Shown in pieces: positions 12,413 to 23,213 of a DNA stretch of 64,000 bases; within the stretch, counting starts at the first letter, position 1, and every line of letters starts with the position of its first letter. The notes under the pieces are model-generated. The model worked only from the letters and a program-made list of their open reading frames with translations, was not told the origin of the DNA and did no database searches. This stretch comes from Mauremys mutica. Taxonomy: Eukaryota; Chordata; Testudines; Geoemydidae. Location: assembly GCF_020497125.1 (NCBI RefSeq), contig NC_059080.1, positions 68,802,618-68,866,617 of the forward strand. The letters run 5' to 3'. The position numbers and the translations under genes were made by a program.

Positions 12413-13336
12413 ATGCAGGCAGAAGCCCAGCAGCAGAGTGGGGGCTATCCAGTTTATTGCACTGACTGTCGCATGTATGATTACCTGCCCTGTGGGCGGG
12501 TGGCGTATGTGTGCAGTCGGTGCAAGGAACTCCTGGCCCTCAGAGACCATGTACGGACTTTGGAGGCCAGGGTGGCGGAACTGGAGGAGCTGAGAGAGGC
12601 AGAGAGGTATGTTGATGAGGCTTTCTGGGACACTGTAGAATTGTCCCACCTCCGCTTAGACAGCTCCTGTGCTGTTGAGGAGGAAGAAGGGCCCAGGGAA
12701 GTAGAGCAGTCAATGGGAGCAGAGGGAAACCTTCCTGTAGTTGGGACCCTCCTTCCAGATGGTGCTGGGGTTACCTCTCGCACTGAGGTTGCCTCTCCGG
12801 GGGAGGGAACTCGAGTTTCTAGGAAAAGGCAGGTGTTAGTAATGGGAGATTCGATTATTAGAAATGTAGATAGCTGGGTCTGTGATGACCGGGAGAACCG
12901 TATGGTGACTTGCCTGCCTGGTGCGAAGGTTGCGGATCTCTCGAGGCATCTAGATAGACTTATGTGTAGTGCTGGGGAGGAGCCGGTGGTCGTGGTACAT
13001 GTAGGTACCAATGACATAGGGAAGGGTAGGAGGGATGTCCTGGAAGCCAAATTTAGGCTGCTAGGGAAGAGACTGAAATCCAGGACCTCTATGGTGGCAT
13101 TTTCAGAAATGCTCCCAGTTCCACGCGCAGGGCCAGGTAGGCAGGCAGAGCTTCAGAGTCTCAATGCGTGGATGAGACGATGGTGTAGAGAGGAGGGGTT
13201 CACTTTCATTAGGAACTGGGGAAACTTCTGGGATGGGAGGAGCCTATACAGGAGAGATGGGCTCCACCTAAACCAAAGTGGAACCAGACTGCTGGCACTA
13301 AACATTAAAAAGGTTGTAGAGCAGTTTTTAAACTAG
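12413..13336 (+). CDS. CR1 LINE ORF1 protein with zinc-knuckle-like cysteines, coiled coil and SGNH-esterase domain
   Basis: This is an intact 307-residue frame. Four cysteines at residues 16, 19, 34 and 37 (CxxC...CxxC, with C27 between) suggest a metal-binding N-terminus. Residues about 41-65 are rich in Leu and Glu and look coiled-coil. From residue 140 on there is an SGNH/GDSL hydrolase: GDS with nucleophile Ser147, GTND at 198-201, and DGLH with Asp282 and His285. CR1 ORF1 proteins are known to join such an esterase to a nucleic-acid-binding N-terminus. They act with ORF2 in the element's ribonucleoprotein, and the esterase's purpose is unresolved. The ATG at 12413 is the first in frame. 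All esterase motifs are preserved although ORF2 is dead, which suggests a fairly recent insertion. Confidence 0.9.
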   Translation: MQAEAQQQSGGYPVYCTDCRMYDYLPCGRVAYVCSRCKELLALRDHVRTLEARVAELEELREAERYVDEAFWDTVELSHLRLDSSCAVEEEEGPREVEQSMGAEGNLPVVGTLLPDGAGVTSRTEVASPGEGTRVSRKRQVLVMGDSIIRNVDSWVCDDRENRMVTCLPGAKVADLSRHLDRLMCSAGEEPVVVVHVGTNDIGKGRRDVLEAKFRLLGKRLKSRTSMVAFSEMLPVPRAGPGRQAELQSLNAWMRRWCREEGFTFIRNWGNFWDGRSLYRRDGLHLNQSGTRLLALNIKKVVEQFLN

Positions 13337-16104
13337 GAGATGGGGGAAAGCCGACTGCTGCAGAGGAGCGTGTGGATCGGACACAGACTTCTCTTAGGGG
13401 AGAGTCTGATGATAGAGAATCTCCAGGTTATAGTCAGGAGCAGAGGAATGAGAAGTATAATGTAAGGGCTGGATCAGATGATAAACAGTCACATAAAAAA
13501 GAATCTGGCACATCAGAAAAAGGTAGGCTAATAAACAGGGACAAGTTTTTAAAGTGCTTGTACACAAATGCCAGAAGTCTAAATAATAAGATGGGTGAAC
13601 TAGAGTGTCTTGTGATAAAGGAGGATATAGATATAATAGGCATCACAGAAACCTGGTGGACTGAGAGCAATCAATGGGACACAATCATTCCGGGGTACAA
13701 AATATATCAGAAGGACAGAACAGGCCGTGCAGGGGGAGGAGTGGCACTATATGTTAAAGAAAGTGTAGTTTCAAATGAAGTAAAAATCTTAAGCGAATCC
13801 ACAGGTTCCATAGAGTCTCTATGGATAGAAATTTCATGCTCTAGTAAAAATATAACAGTAGGGATCTATTATCGACCACCTGACCAGGACAGTAATAGTG
13901 ATGATGAAATGCTAAGGGAAATTAGAGAGGCTATCAAAATTAAGAACCCAATAATAGTGGGGGATTTCAATTATCCCCATATTGACTGGGAACATTTCAC
14001 TTCAGGACGAAATGCCGAGATAAAATTTCTCGATACTTTAAATGACTGCTTCATGGAGCAGCTGGTACGGGAACCCACACGGGGAGAGGCGACTCTAGAT
14101 TTAATCCTGAGTGGCGCGCAGGAGCTGGTCCAAGAGGTAACTATAGCAGGACCGCTTGGAAATAGTGACCATAATACAATAGCATTCAACATCCCTGTGA
14201 GGGGAAGAACATCTCAACTGCCCAACACTGTGGCCTTTAATTTCAAAAGGGGGAACTATACAAAAATGAGGGGGTTAGTTAGACAAAAGTTAAAAGGTAC
14301 AGTGACTAAAGTGAAATCCCTGCAAGTTGCGTGGGCCCTTTTTAAAGACACCATAATAGAGGCCCAACTTCAATGTATACCCCAAATTAAGAAAAACAGT
14401 AAGAGAACTAAAAAAGAGCCACCGTGGCTTAACAACCATGTAAAAGAAGCAATGAGAGATAAAAAGACTTCCTTTAAAAAGTGGAAGTCAAATCCTAGTG
14501 AGGCAAATAGAAAGGAGCACAAACACAGCCAACTTAAGTGCAAGAGTGTAATAAGAAAAGCCAAAGAGGAGTTTGAAGAACGGCTAGCCAAAAACTCCAA
14601 AGGTAATAACAAAATGTTTTTTAAGTACATCAGAAGCAGGAAGCCTGCTAAACAACCAGTGGGGCCCCTTGATGATCAAAATTCAAAAGGAGCGCTTAAA
14701 GATGATAAAGTCATTGCGGAGAAACTAAATGGATTCTTTGCTTCAGTCTTCACGGCTGAGGATGTTAGGGAGATTCCCAAACCTGAGCTGGCTTTTGTAG
14801 GTGACAAATCTGAGGAACTGTCACAGATTGAAGTGTCACTAGAGGAGGTTTTGGAATTAATTGATAAACTCAACATTAACAAGTCACGGGACCAGATGGC
14901 ATTCACCCAAGAGTTCTGAAAGAACTCAAATGTGAAGTTGCGGAACTATTAACTAAGGTTTGTAACCTGTCCTTTAAATCGGCTTCGGTACCCAATGACT
15001 GGAAGTTAGCTAATGTAACGCCAATATTTAAAAAGGGCTCTAGGGGTGATCCCGGCAATTACAGACCGGTAAGTCTAACGTCGGTACGGGCAAATTAGTT
15101 GAAACAATAGTAAAGAATAAAATTGTCAGACACATAGAAAAACATAAACTCTTGAGCAATAGTCAACATGGTTTCTGTAAAGGGAAATCGTGTCTTACTA
15201 ATCTATTAGAGTTCTTTGAAGGGGTCAACAAACATGTGGACAAGGGGGATCCGGTGGACATAGTGTACTTAGATTTCCAGAAAGCCTTTGACAAGGTCCC
15301 TCACCAAAGGCTCTTACGTAAATTAAGCTGTCATGGGATAAAAGGAAAGGTCCTTTCATGGATTGAGAACTGGTTAATGGACAGGGAACAAAGGGTAGGA
15401 ATTAATGGTAAATTCTCAGAATGGAGAGGGGTAACTAGTGGTGTTCCCCAAGGGTCAGTCCTAGGACCAATCCTATTCAATTTATTCATAAATGATCTGG
15501 AGAAAGGGGTAAACAGTGGGATAGTTCTCTGAAGATGTCCACGCAGTGTGCAGAGGCGGTCAAAAAAGCGAACAGGATGTTAGGAATCATTAAAAAGGGG
15601 ATAGAAAATAAGACTGAGAATATATTATTGCCCTTATATAAATCCATGGTACGCCCACATCTCGAATACTGTGTACAGATGTGGTCTCCTCACCTCAAAA
15701 AAGATATTCTAGCACTAGAAAAGGTTCAGAAAAGAGCAACTAAAATGATTAGGGGTTTAGAGAGGGTCCCATATGAGGAAAGATTAAAGAGGCTAGGACT
15801 CTTCAGTTTGGAAAAGAGAAGACTAAGGGGGGACATGATAGAGGTATATAAAATCATGAGTGATGTTGAGAAAGTGGATAAGGAAAAGTTATTTACTTAT
15901 TCCCATAATACAAGAACTAGGGGTCACCAAATGAAATTAATAGGCAGCAGGTTTAAAACAAATAAAAGGAAGTTCTTCTTCACGCAGCGCACAGTCAACT
16001 TGTGGAACTCCTTACCTGAGGAGGTTGTGAAGGCTAGGACTATAACAATGTTTAAAAGGGGACTGGATAAATTCATGGTGGCTAAGTCCATAAATGGCTA
16101 TTAG
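13309..16104 (+). pseudogene. CR1 LINE ORF2 (endonuclease-reverse transcriptase), broken
   Basis: The apurinic-type endonuclease is intact. Numbering from 13372, it has N66 in NARS, E93 in ITETW, YYRPP at 166-170, GDFN with D198 and N200, and SDH at 265-267. Reverse transcriptase follows, but the frame breaks near 14885 (a missing C in the 'tcacgggacc' stretch) and again near 15084 ('gtacgggcaaa'). It reopens at 15152 with motif A ([10 protein letters not shown]41) and [11 protein letters not shown]. At about 15518 a deletion removes the FADD catalytic motif. The C-terminal part resumes at 15535-16104. The reading frame is open from 13309, overlapping the end of ORF1 by 28 bases, yet has no ATG before the endonuclease (first in-frame ATG at residue 74). 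Translation may therefore rely on reinitiation or a non-AUG start. Confidence 0.92.
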
Positions 16105-16301
16105 CCAGGATGGGTAAGAATGGTGTCCCTAGCCTCTGTTCGTCAGAGGATGGAGATGGATGGCAGGAGAGAGATCACTTGATCGTTGCCTTTTAGGTTC
16201 ACTCCCTCAGGGGCACCTGGCATTGGCCACTGTCGGTAGACAGATACTGGGCTAGATGGACCTTTGGTCTGACCCGGTACGGCCTTTCTTATGTTCTTAT
16301 G
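16105..16301 (+). other. CR1 3' UTR
   Basis: The untranslated tail runs from the ORF2 stop to the terminal 'ttatgttcttatg'. It closely matches 59517-59708 in the second copy. CR1 reverse transcriptase recognises this end during target-primed insertion (family knowledge). Confidence 0.85.
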
Positions 16302-16384
16302 AGTATGTTTGTGTTGGATCAAATTGCCTTAAAGACCTACACAGAAGATGTAACTTAATTAAAATACCGCCTACCTTTTATATT

Positions 16385-16560
16385 GTGATTTTCATTCATA
16401 GATCTCAAAGTGTTATGTAAGAGTTAAGGATCATTATCCCCAATTTATATATGGGGAAACTGAGGCACCTTTGCCACAGTCTCCCAGCAGGATAATGGCA
16501 GCACTGGCTAGAACCCAGGTCTCTTGAATCTGAGTCCTATCCACTAAGCCACACTGCCTT
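16385..16560 (-). repeat. MIR/CORE-type SINE fragment
   Basis: It shows 'ggggaaactgaggcacc', then 'agaacccaggtctc' and 'ccactaagccaca'. This is the reverse complement of a MIR-like order: tRNA head, core, then 'cctcagtttcccc'. It is diverged and therefore old. Confidence 0.6.
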
Positions 16561-16562
16561 AA

Positions 16563-16985
16563 AGCCTTCCAGCAGGATGGCTATGAGATCAACTGTCAAC
16601 ATTCTCTCAAAACCTCTGTTTTTGTAGTTAGCATCTACATCCATAGACAATTTGAGAGAACAAAAGCCAGGACCAAAGATATTTTTCCTTCTCCATTCTC
16701 CACAGTAGACAAGCATGACTGTGTGTGCAGGGTTGTGTTGTTTTTTTTAAATAAACACATCAATTTTGGGGCAAAGTGCAAAATACAATCAATTGATCAT
16801 AGCGAAGCCCCATTACTGCTTTGTGGAAAGCTGTTCTCTTGTCATAGCTAGTGTTTTCTCTACTAGCTTAGTTGGACAAGTAAATTGGTTGGATCCATTC
16901 AAAACCTATACAGCTGTAAAGTCAACGAGTGTATGTTACAGCCTCTCTCATTAGTGAGACCACTGCAATTAATCTCCTAGCCTCA
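16563..16985. other. Unique-looking sequence
   Basis: No gene or recognised repeat. A T-run sits at about 16741-16748. Confidence 0.35.
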
Positions 16986-17055
16986 AAGGTGCCAACTCTG
17001 GGTGCTCCAGGGCCTAACCATCCACCGAAAAAAAATAAGGGGTTCTCAGCACCCG
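16986..17055. repeat. Possible DNA-element fragment
   Basis: 'gggtgctccagggcc' and 'ggttctcagcaccc' form an approximate inverted pair about 50 bp apart. This suggests a short or decayed foldback directly next to the hAT-like end at 17056. Confidence 0.35.
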
Positions 17056-17240
17056 CAGGGCCGGATTAATCTTTTGCGGGCCCCAATGCCCAGACCATGG
17101 CCCTGCCCCCCGCTCTGCTCGTGCTCCGCCTCGAGGCCCCACTCCTGCCTGGCTTCTTCCCTCAAGGCCCCACCTGCCACTCACATCGGGGGCGGAGGGA
17201 AGAGGACAGAAAGGAGAGGATGGCGCACACACACACACAA
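17056..17240 (+). mobile_element. 5' end fragment of a hAT-like element
   Basis: It starts CAGGGCCGGATTAATC, close to the inverted end of the element at 7307-8838 and to the shared CAGGG terminus. GC-rich sequence follows, then a short (CA)n near 17227-17239. No matching right end is visible, so I take it as truncated. Confidence 0.5.
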
Positions 17241-17715
17241 AAGTCAGCACCTGAACTGCAGCCACTGAGATGGTCTTAAGGAGGACTAGAAACAGGGAGG
17301 AAAATGTCCTGCTAAAGGAGAAGCCCAATGCAGAAAATGCACAGTAGAGCTCAGAAGGTTCTAAAAGTGCAGGAACTGCTGATGATACAGTGAAGACTGG
17401 TATAACAGAGTACATAGCAGGGACATGTCAGTTCAACAATGTAAAAAAAATAGGCATGTCCATATCTGGTGCAGACCTAAAGAGGTGCAATGAAATATGT
17501 AGGAGGAAAAGGTCTCCCCACCACAGAGGGGAGAAACCCTGATCCTCTGGTTGGTCTTGTGCTGGCCACAGAGGAGATCTTATTAGCCTTTGGACAGCTT
17601 TAAACTCCACAACTGGTGACAATCACCAAAAGGTCATCTCCCAGCTATAAATCACAGTGTACTCTGGCATATGGGGCTCTATAACTGCTGAGGATTCCTC
17701 TACGGCAGAATAAGC
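17241..17715. other. Unassigned sequence upstream of protein-like remnants
   Basis: Plus-strand translation in the frame of the next feature is broken by several stops but stays residue-rich (for example around 17500-17600). No family is recognised. Confidence 0.25.
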
Positions 17716-18393
17716 TTGCCCAAGTTTAAACCAGGAGACCCAATCCTAAGAAAACTAGATGGAGAAAAATATTGGATACCACCAGCTGTTGACACTAGAT
17801 ATAGACAGTACCTTACACTCTTATTTGACCAAGATAGATCAAGGTGCTCCCTAGAGAAGAAACAGGTAGGTTCCAAACCCAGCTGGAGTCGCATGTGACC
17901 ATAGTAGCAGTACTAAGCATACCATGGCCTTATTAAGGTAATAATCCTGCTGAGAAAAGTCATAGACCTACAGAACAGGGATTTGGGATAATCCAAGAAA
18001 AAACAACAGAAGAAAAACCTCCTCCCCTCCAGGCTAGAAGACAACCAAATTTGGATGAGTGGTGGTGTTGGCAACTCATCCAGCTCTATAATTTATTGTT
18101 GAATGTTGATTCTTGTTTGTTTAACAAACCAAAAGGAGGGAGGGAGAGAAAGATGTGGAGATAGCATACTCTTAAAAATTGTAACAGGATGGAGGGGGAA
18201 CATGGAAAATTCTAAAAGAAAACTCAACAGTGAAGCAGAAAGAGGGGGAGAAACAGAGAGAGGCTTTAGTGAATGGATTATAGTGTTTTTTATAGGACCT
18301 ACTGACATTAAGTCTAGCTTCACTAGCAAGAATCTAAATTATTTAATGTTCTTAATAGCCCACATAACACTGACGTACCTAGTTTGCAACTAA
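17716..18393 (+). pseudogene. Protein-like remnants of unknown origin
   Basis: Two short frames (17716-17898 and 18103-18393) have a protein-like mix of residues. The first contains FKPGDPILRKL near its start, faintly like the C-terminal tail of retroelement integrases. The second has a hydrophobic C-terminus (YLMFLIAHITLTYL). They could be the decayed 3' part of a retroelement, or chance. No catalytic motif is present, and I assign no function. Confidence 0.25.
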
Positions 18394-19379
18394 GTTAGCA
18401 GAGCAGAAATGCCACTTTTCCCTTTATATGGGTTATCAATTCTCTCCACTCCCCCTAAATCTGTATCTTAACAATTGCACAGCAGTCGCTAATAGAATGT
18501 TTGTGTCAGTTAATACACAAGCTATTTTGAAAGTTGTCTTCATTACAAAATAATATTTCTCTTAGAATGAAAAGTGTGTTAGAAACATGATGATGTATCC
18601 ACTCCTGCAGATTTTTTGATATTTTGATATTTTCTTGACAAAATAGACCACAAGGTTCTAATTAGGAAGCAGCGTGATGTCCATTCAGCTAAGCAGTAAA
18701 ATCAGTACTCTCAGCCTTGGCAAACTTTCCAGCCTGGAGCAATCCTTAACATGCACAACAAAATGCTGGTCATCACATTAATTGTGGCCCATGGTTCAAC
18801 CTTCCAATTACACTCCACCCTACTTCAGTTTCCAGATCCAGGAAAAGAGATAAAAATGTATTGTTAAAAATTAAATATTGGCTTTAGAGCTAACATAGGG
18901 AGTCAGCTTTTGAAAACAAAAGTTTTGAGAAATATGAAAGTATTCAGCCTAGCACTTGTGGATTATTGTCCACCTACAGAAATTCACATAAATGAACCTT
19001 TCAGAATGCACTTAGTGTCTGTCTGTCCTCTGGAGTAGACACACCAGGGAATTAGCATTTACGGCTCTTTTGTTTTGTTGGAGGTACCGATTTCTAACAC
19101 TGCAGAGCAGATTTGAAGTTTCACCTTTACTCAAGTGGGAGAGGGGGAGGGGGAGCCCCCAGACTTCCGCAGTTCTGTTTGTGCTATTGCACAGTAACTC
19201 ATTCAGGGTAGTACCTAAAGCTGTAATCATAGGAAACTTACCAAAATTGTAAGAAGGAAAGCGAAAGAGATGGAGGGGGACAAGAAGTGGAAAGTCATTG
19301 GGAAAGTGGGTTTTAACTGAAATTAACAGAATTGGAGGATGACTGGTCTTGTAATTAAGATAAAAGCGGTCAGGAATCA
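18394..19379. other. Unique-looking sequence
   Basis: No gene or identifiable repeat. The frames here (for example 19012-19434 minus) carry no recognisable domain. Confidence 0.35.
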
Positions 19380-19830
19380 GAGCCTGCAGCAGAGCTAGTC
19401 TCCAAGCAGCCTCATCAGTACAATTGGCCTGCATTGGGCTGCTTTATTGGCCATGCCGGCTGATTGGCTACAGGGACCAGCACGCTGGCTCTTCAGCCAG
19501 CAGCAGGAGCAGCTTGCTGGCTTTGCAGCACTCCTGCCCACCATTGTGCCAGCTCTTGTGTTACCTTGTCCTGCTGCTTGTGCCTTGCCTCTGTCCTGCC
19601 CGTGCCTTGAACCTTTCCTTGCCTGATACCCTGCTCACTCCAGTTCCTGACCTCTGCTTTGCCCTCTGACTCTGGCTCCTGATTAGAGATTCCAGCTTGA
19701 CCCTCAGCTCTGGTATCCAGTTCCTGCCTTATGGTTTGACCCTTAGCTTTGGCATCAGACTGATGCCTGCTCCAACAACTGGGCTAGACCACCCTGGTCC
19801 GCTGACAAAGGGAACTAAGAGACCTGGGTT
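19380..19830. repeat. Unclassified interspersed repeat, C/T-rich
   Basis: Low-complexity 'ctgactctggctcctgatt'-like units recur irregularly ('cctgacctctg', 'ttgaccctcagctctgg', 'tttgacccttagctttgg'). The composition differs sharply from the flanks. It resembles part of a longer dispersed repeat; the class is unknown. Confidence 0.4.
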
Positions 19831-19839
19831 ATGTTTCGG

Positions 19840-19965
19840 ACTGTGTCAGAGTTTCTTTGTGATTATGGACAATTCTCAGTTTCTCCTTCCATCTGTGAAA
19901 TGAGGACAGTGCATCCCTACCTCACATGGATGTTGATAAATGAAAAGTACCTGGGGGGAACCCTC
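19840..19965 (+). repeat. MIR-like SINE fragment
   Basis: 'ctcagtttctccttccatc' is followed by 'tgtgaaatgaggacagtg' and 'ctacctcacatgg', the order seen in the MIR core and tail. It lacks a clear tRNA head. Confidence 0.5.
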
Positions 19966-20008
19966 TTATCTAAAACAGTAAGGCAGGAAATCTACTGTTA
20001 AACACTGT

Positions 20009-20081
20009 GGGTGAAATCCTGGCCCCAGGGAATTCAGTGGAAAAACTTCCTCATTGACTTCAGTGGAACCAGAATTTCATC
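20009..20081. repeat. Short palindromic MITE-like repeat
   Basis: The left end GGGTGAAATCCTGG and right end CCAGAATTTCATC are inverted, with 'cattgacttcagtgg' inside. A half copy lies at about 20323-20372. Confidence 0.65.
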
Positions 20082-20418
20082 ACTGGACTTGCAGAAAATT
20101 ATTGATTCATACCAGGTGAACACATATATGTCTCTCTCTAGATCTACATCTCTTCATGAGCTTCACCTAGTCAATATCATCCTGGGAAGTGTCACTAGGC
20201 TATCAACAGGAGTTTAAATATTGGGAGTGGCACAGAAACTGAATTGTTGGATTACCATTGGCTGACTTTAATTGTCATACAATCCTCTGCAGCCAAAAAA
20301 CATTTCAGCAACTACACTCTATTTCAATGGCAAGCCTCCCATTGATTTCAACAGAGCCAGGATTTCTCCCAGAGAACTAAGTTAGGAAATCTATTGCATT
20401 ATAACTGCTTATCAGCAT

Positions 20419-22979
20419 TAATAGAATCACAGGGTTTAAGGCCAGAGGGGAGCATCAGATCATCTAGTCTGACCTCCGGTGTATCACAGGCCACCAACAC
20501 CACCCGGGCCCTGCACACTAGACCCAATCACCAAAATTAGACGCAAATATTACTGTGCATAATAGATGAGACTTATTTGCCACAGGGAGAGGACAGGAGA
20601 GACTGAGGTGTATCAATGGCCAAGGCCCCTGCAACGGCAGGGAATTGATGAAGGGAGATATGTGCAGATAACCCTGGCAAGTGACCCACACCCACATGCT
20701 GCAGAGGAAGGTGACCCCTCCCCCCAAGGTCCCTGCCGATCTGACTTGGGGGGAAATTATTTCCCAATCCCACATCTGGCGATCAGTTAGATCCTGAGCA
20801 TGTGAGCAAGAACCAGGCAACCAAGCACCTGAGAGAGAACGTATTAATACTTCTCTGTCTCTACCGGAAACGCTTTGCCTGATGCATTGTAGGATTGCAT
20901 TTGCCTTTTTTCACAGCTGCATCACACTGGTGGCTTATAGTCATCCTGTGATTGATCCACACATCCAAGTCTCGCCCTTCCCCGGTCACTTGCAACTAAT
21001 GAGCCCCCCCAATTTGTAGCAGAAATTCTTATTATTAGACCCTACATTCATAACTTTGTATTATTAAATTCCATCCCATTTCTGTCACTCCAGTCCTCCA
21101 GGTCGTCAACATCTCAGGGATCACATTCTGATCCTCCTTTGCATTGACGATGCCCCCAACAAAAAATTTTGTCAATAAAAAATTTCATTTGATATTGTGC
21201 CATGATCATTAATAAAAATATTGAGTGAGTTGTTCCAAAACTGATCCTTGAGGAACTCCACTAGTAACCTCCCTCCAGTCCAATAATTCGCCTTTCAGCA
21301 CAACCCTTTAACCAGTTCCTTATCCACCATACAATGCTTGTACTGATCCCAATCTTCCCTAATTTAATTCATAATTTTCCACGTGGTATTGTATCAAATG
21401 CTTTACTGAAGTCAAGTAGTTTAGAGCCACTGTTCTTCCCATATCTAAAAAAATCAGTTATTTTCTCAAAGAAGGAAATCAGGTTAGTCTGGCATGTTAG
21501 TAAACTCATGTTGCATTACATCCCCTTTACTATTTAACTCTGTGGATTTAATTATTCTTTCCTTCACAGTTTGTTCTAAAACCTTGAATACTATTGAAGC
21601 CAGACTAACAGGTCTGGAGTTGCCTGGATCACTTTTTTCCTATTTCTTAAATATAGGTGGGACGACATCGGCTATTCTCCAGTCACATGATACTACTCCC
21701 AAAATAGATAGATTAAAAAAAAATCCTTGCTACCAGATTAGCAATCTCATGTGTCAGTTTTTCAGTACTGTAGGATAGAAACTATCCAGTCACCCTGATT
21801 TGAGTGCACTAAGCTCTTAAAAGTTTTTCTTCTACCTCAGATGAGTGTATGAAAACGGAAATGCCCACATTTCCATCTGCCATTCTGCCTTCATACCCAC
21901 ATTCCACGTTATCATCCTTATTGAAAACTGAGGGAAAATATTCTTTTAGTTTTTAGGCTATGTCTATATTACCTTTAATCTCCTTCCCATTCACACTGTA
22001 TAGTGACAACCTCATCCCTCCTTTTTTATATATATAGCAAAAAAAAACCTTTTATTATTTTAATTTCTTTGGCAAGAGCAAATTTGGCTTAACTTTTAGA
22101 AATTCTAACTTTAATCCTACATTTTCTAACCTCCAAGATATAGCTTTCTTTGCTGATCAATCTCTTTTTCCATTCTCTATTGGGACTCTGCTTACTCCTA
22201 ATGACCTTTCTGAGATGGTTATTTATTCAGCTGGTCTGGAGCATTTCTCTACAGATTTTTTCCCCCCCTTGCTTGGGATGCAAATTTCTGACAGTTTTTG
22301 TGTAGTTGATTTGAAGAAATTCCAAGCCTCCTTCCACAGTTAAGTCCCTGACCTCTTCAATCTAGTGGACTTCTTTAACTAAATCCCTTAATTTCCCAAA
22401 GTTTTCCCTTTTGAAATAAAAAACCACAACAGATAACTTGGTTTTAATTATCCTTCTATTTAATTTAAACTGAATCAACTCATGATCACGTGAGCCAAGG
22501 TTATTCTTATAACCAATCTTCTATGATGTCCTCACTACATACCAAAACCAAGTCTAAAATTGCATCACTCTTGTTGGCTCAGTGACAATTTGATGAAGAG
22601 AAGTGTCATCTATCATGTCTAAGAATAACTGGGCCTACCAGTATTAGTGGCATTTGTCCTCCAATTTATACCCAGGAAGATAAAATCTCCCTTTCTGACA
22701 CAATTCCCAGATATTTCTCTCTATATATTTCTCTCTCTAATAATATTAAAGAGATCTGTATCCATAGCCAAGATTGACCCTGGGGATCTATAGCAGACCC
22801 CTAACACTATCCTAATAGAGTCTGGTACAATCCTTCCCCAAAGCGATTTTGACCCAGACAGATTTGGTTTTGTCCATACTATCACTTCATATTTCTTGTA
22901 CATTAATGTACAATGCTACCCCATCACTTTTACCTGCATTCCAATCTCTCCTAAACCACACATACCTTTCAATACTTGT
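20419..22979 (-). mobile_element. Old CR1/L3-like LINE, 3' portion (reverse strand)
   Basis: On the reverse strand three degenerate protein motifs lie in LINE order. They are an endonuclease block GVCYRSPG (about 22779-22806), RT motif A LDFSKAFDT (about 21384-21420), and SGVPQGSVL (about 21240-21285). The 3' UTR follows at 20419-20840, with a CR1-style tail at the low-coordinate end. Many stops and frameshifts make it clearly dead and much older than the copy at 12.3 kb. It is split at 22980 by a hAT-like element and continues beyond it. Confidence 0.8.
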
Positions 22980-22987
22980 ATCCCAGT

Positions 22988-23205
22988 CAGGGCTGGCTTT
23001 AGGAACTGCGGGGCCAGATTCGAATACCCGGCGGTGGTCCGGGTCTTCGGTGGCAGGAGGTCCTTCCCTCGCTCTGGGTCTTCCGCGGACCTTCCGCCAC
23101 CAAAGACCCGGACCACCGCCGGGTATTCGAACCGGGCCCCGCAGGCGCCTAAGGCACGGGGCCTGATTCCGGGGAATCGGGGGAATCAGCCTAAAGCCGG
23201 CCCTG
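22988..23205. mobile_element. Non-autonomous hAT-like element inserted in a LINE
   Basis: This 218-bp GC-rich palindrome starts CAGGGCTGGCTTTAGG, ends CCTAAAGCCGGCCCTG, and is flanked by a perfect 8-bp duplication ATCCCAGT at 22980-22987 and 23206-23213. Its termini resemble those of copies A-C (CAGGGGCGGCTCTAG), with changes. It interrupts the LINE of 20419-23455 and is therefore younger. The open frames crossing it in several registers are artefacts. Confidence 0.9.
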
Positions 23206-23213
23206 ATCCCAGT

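Larger units (their letters stand above)
12290..16301 (+). mobile_element. Nearly complete CR1-family LINE (non-LTR retrotransposon)
   Basis: A 5' leader is followed by ORF1 (SGNH-esterase type), a damaged ORF2 (endonuclease then reverse transcriptase) and a 3' UTR. The 3' UTR ends in the CR1-style short repeat 'ttatgttcttatg' with no poly(A). CR1 elements are usually truncated at the 5' end, so this length is unusual. The 5' boundary is uncertain (12250-12400), and no target duplication is visible. By eye the 3' third matches the second CR1 copy at 58662-59708 at roughly nine positions in ten. ORF2 has two single-base frameshifts and an internal deletion, so the copy is inactive. Confidence 0.93.

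Noticed and set aside
12481..13050. 189-codon frame on the minus strand opposite CR1 ORF1
   Set aside because: It is a shadow of ORF1 with no domain of its own.
16105..16301. Poly(A)-tailed processed pseudogene at the end of the CR1
   Set aside because: The end is the CR1-type 'ttatgttcttatg' repeat with no poly(A), and the upstream coding text is CR1 ORF2.
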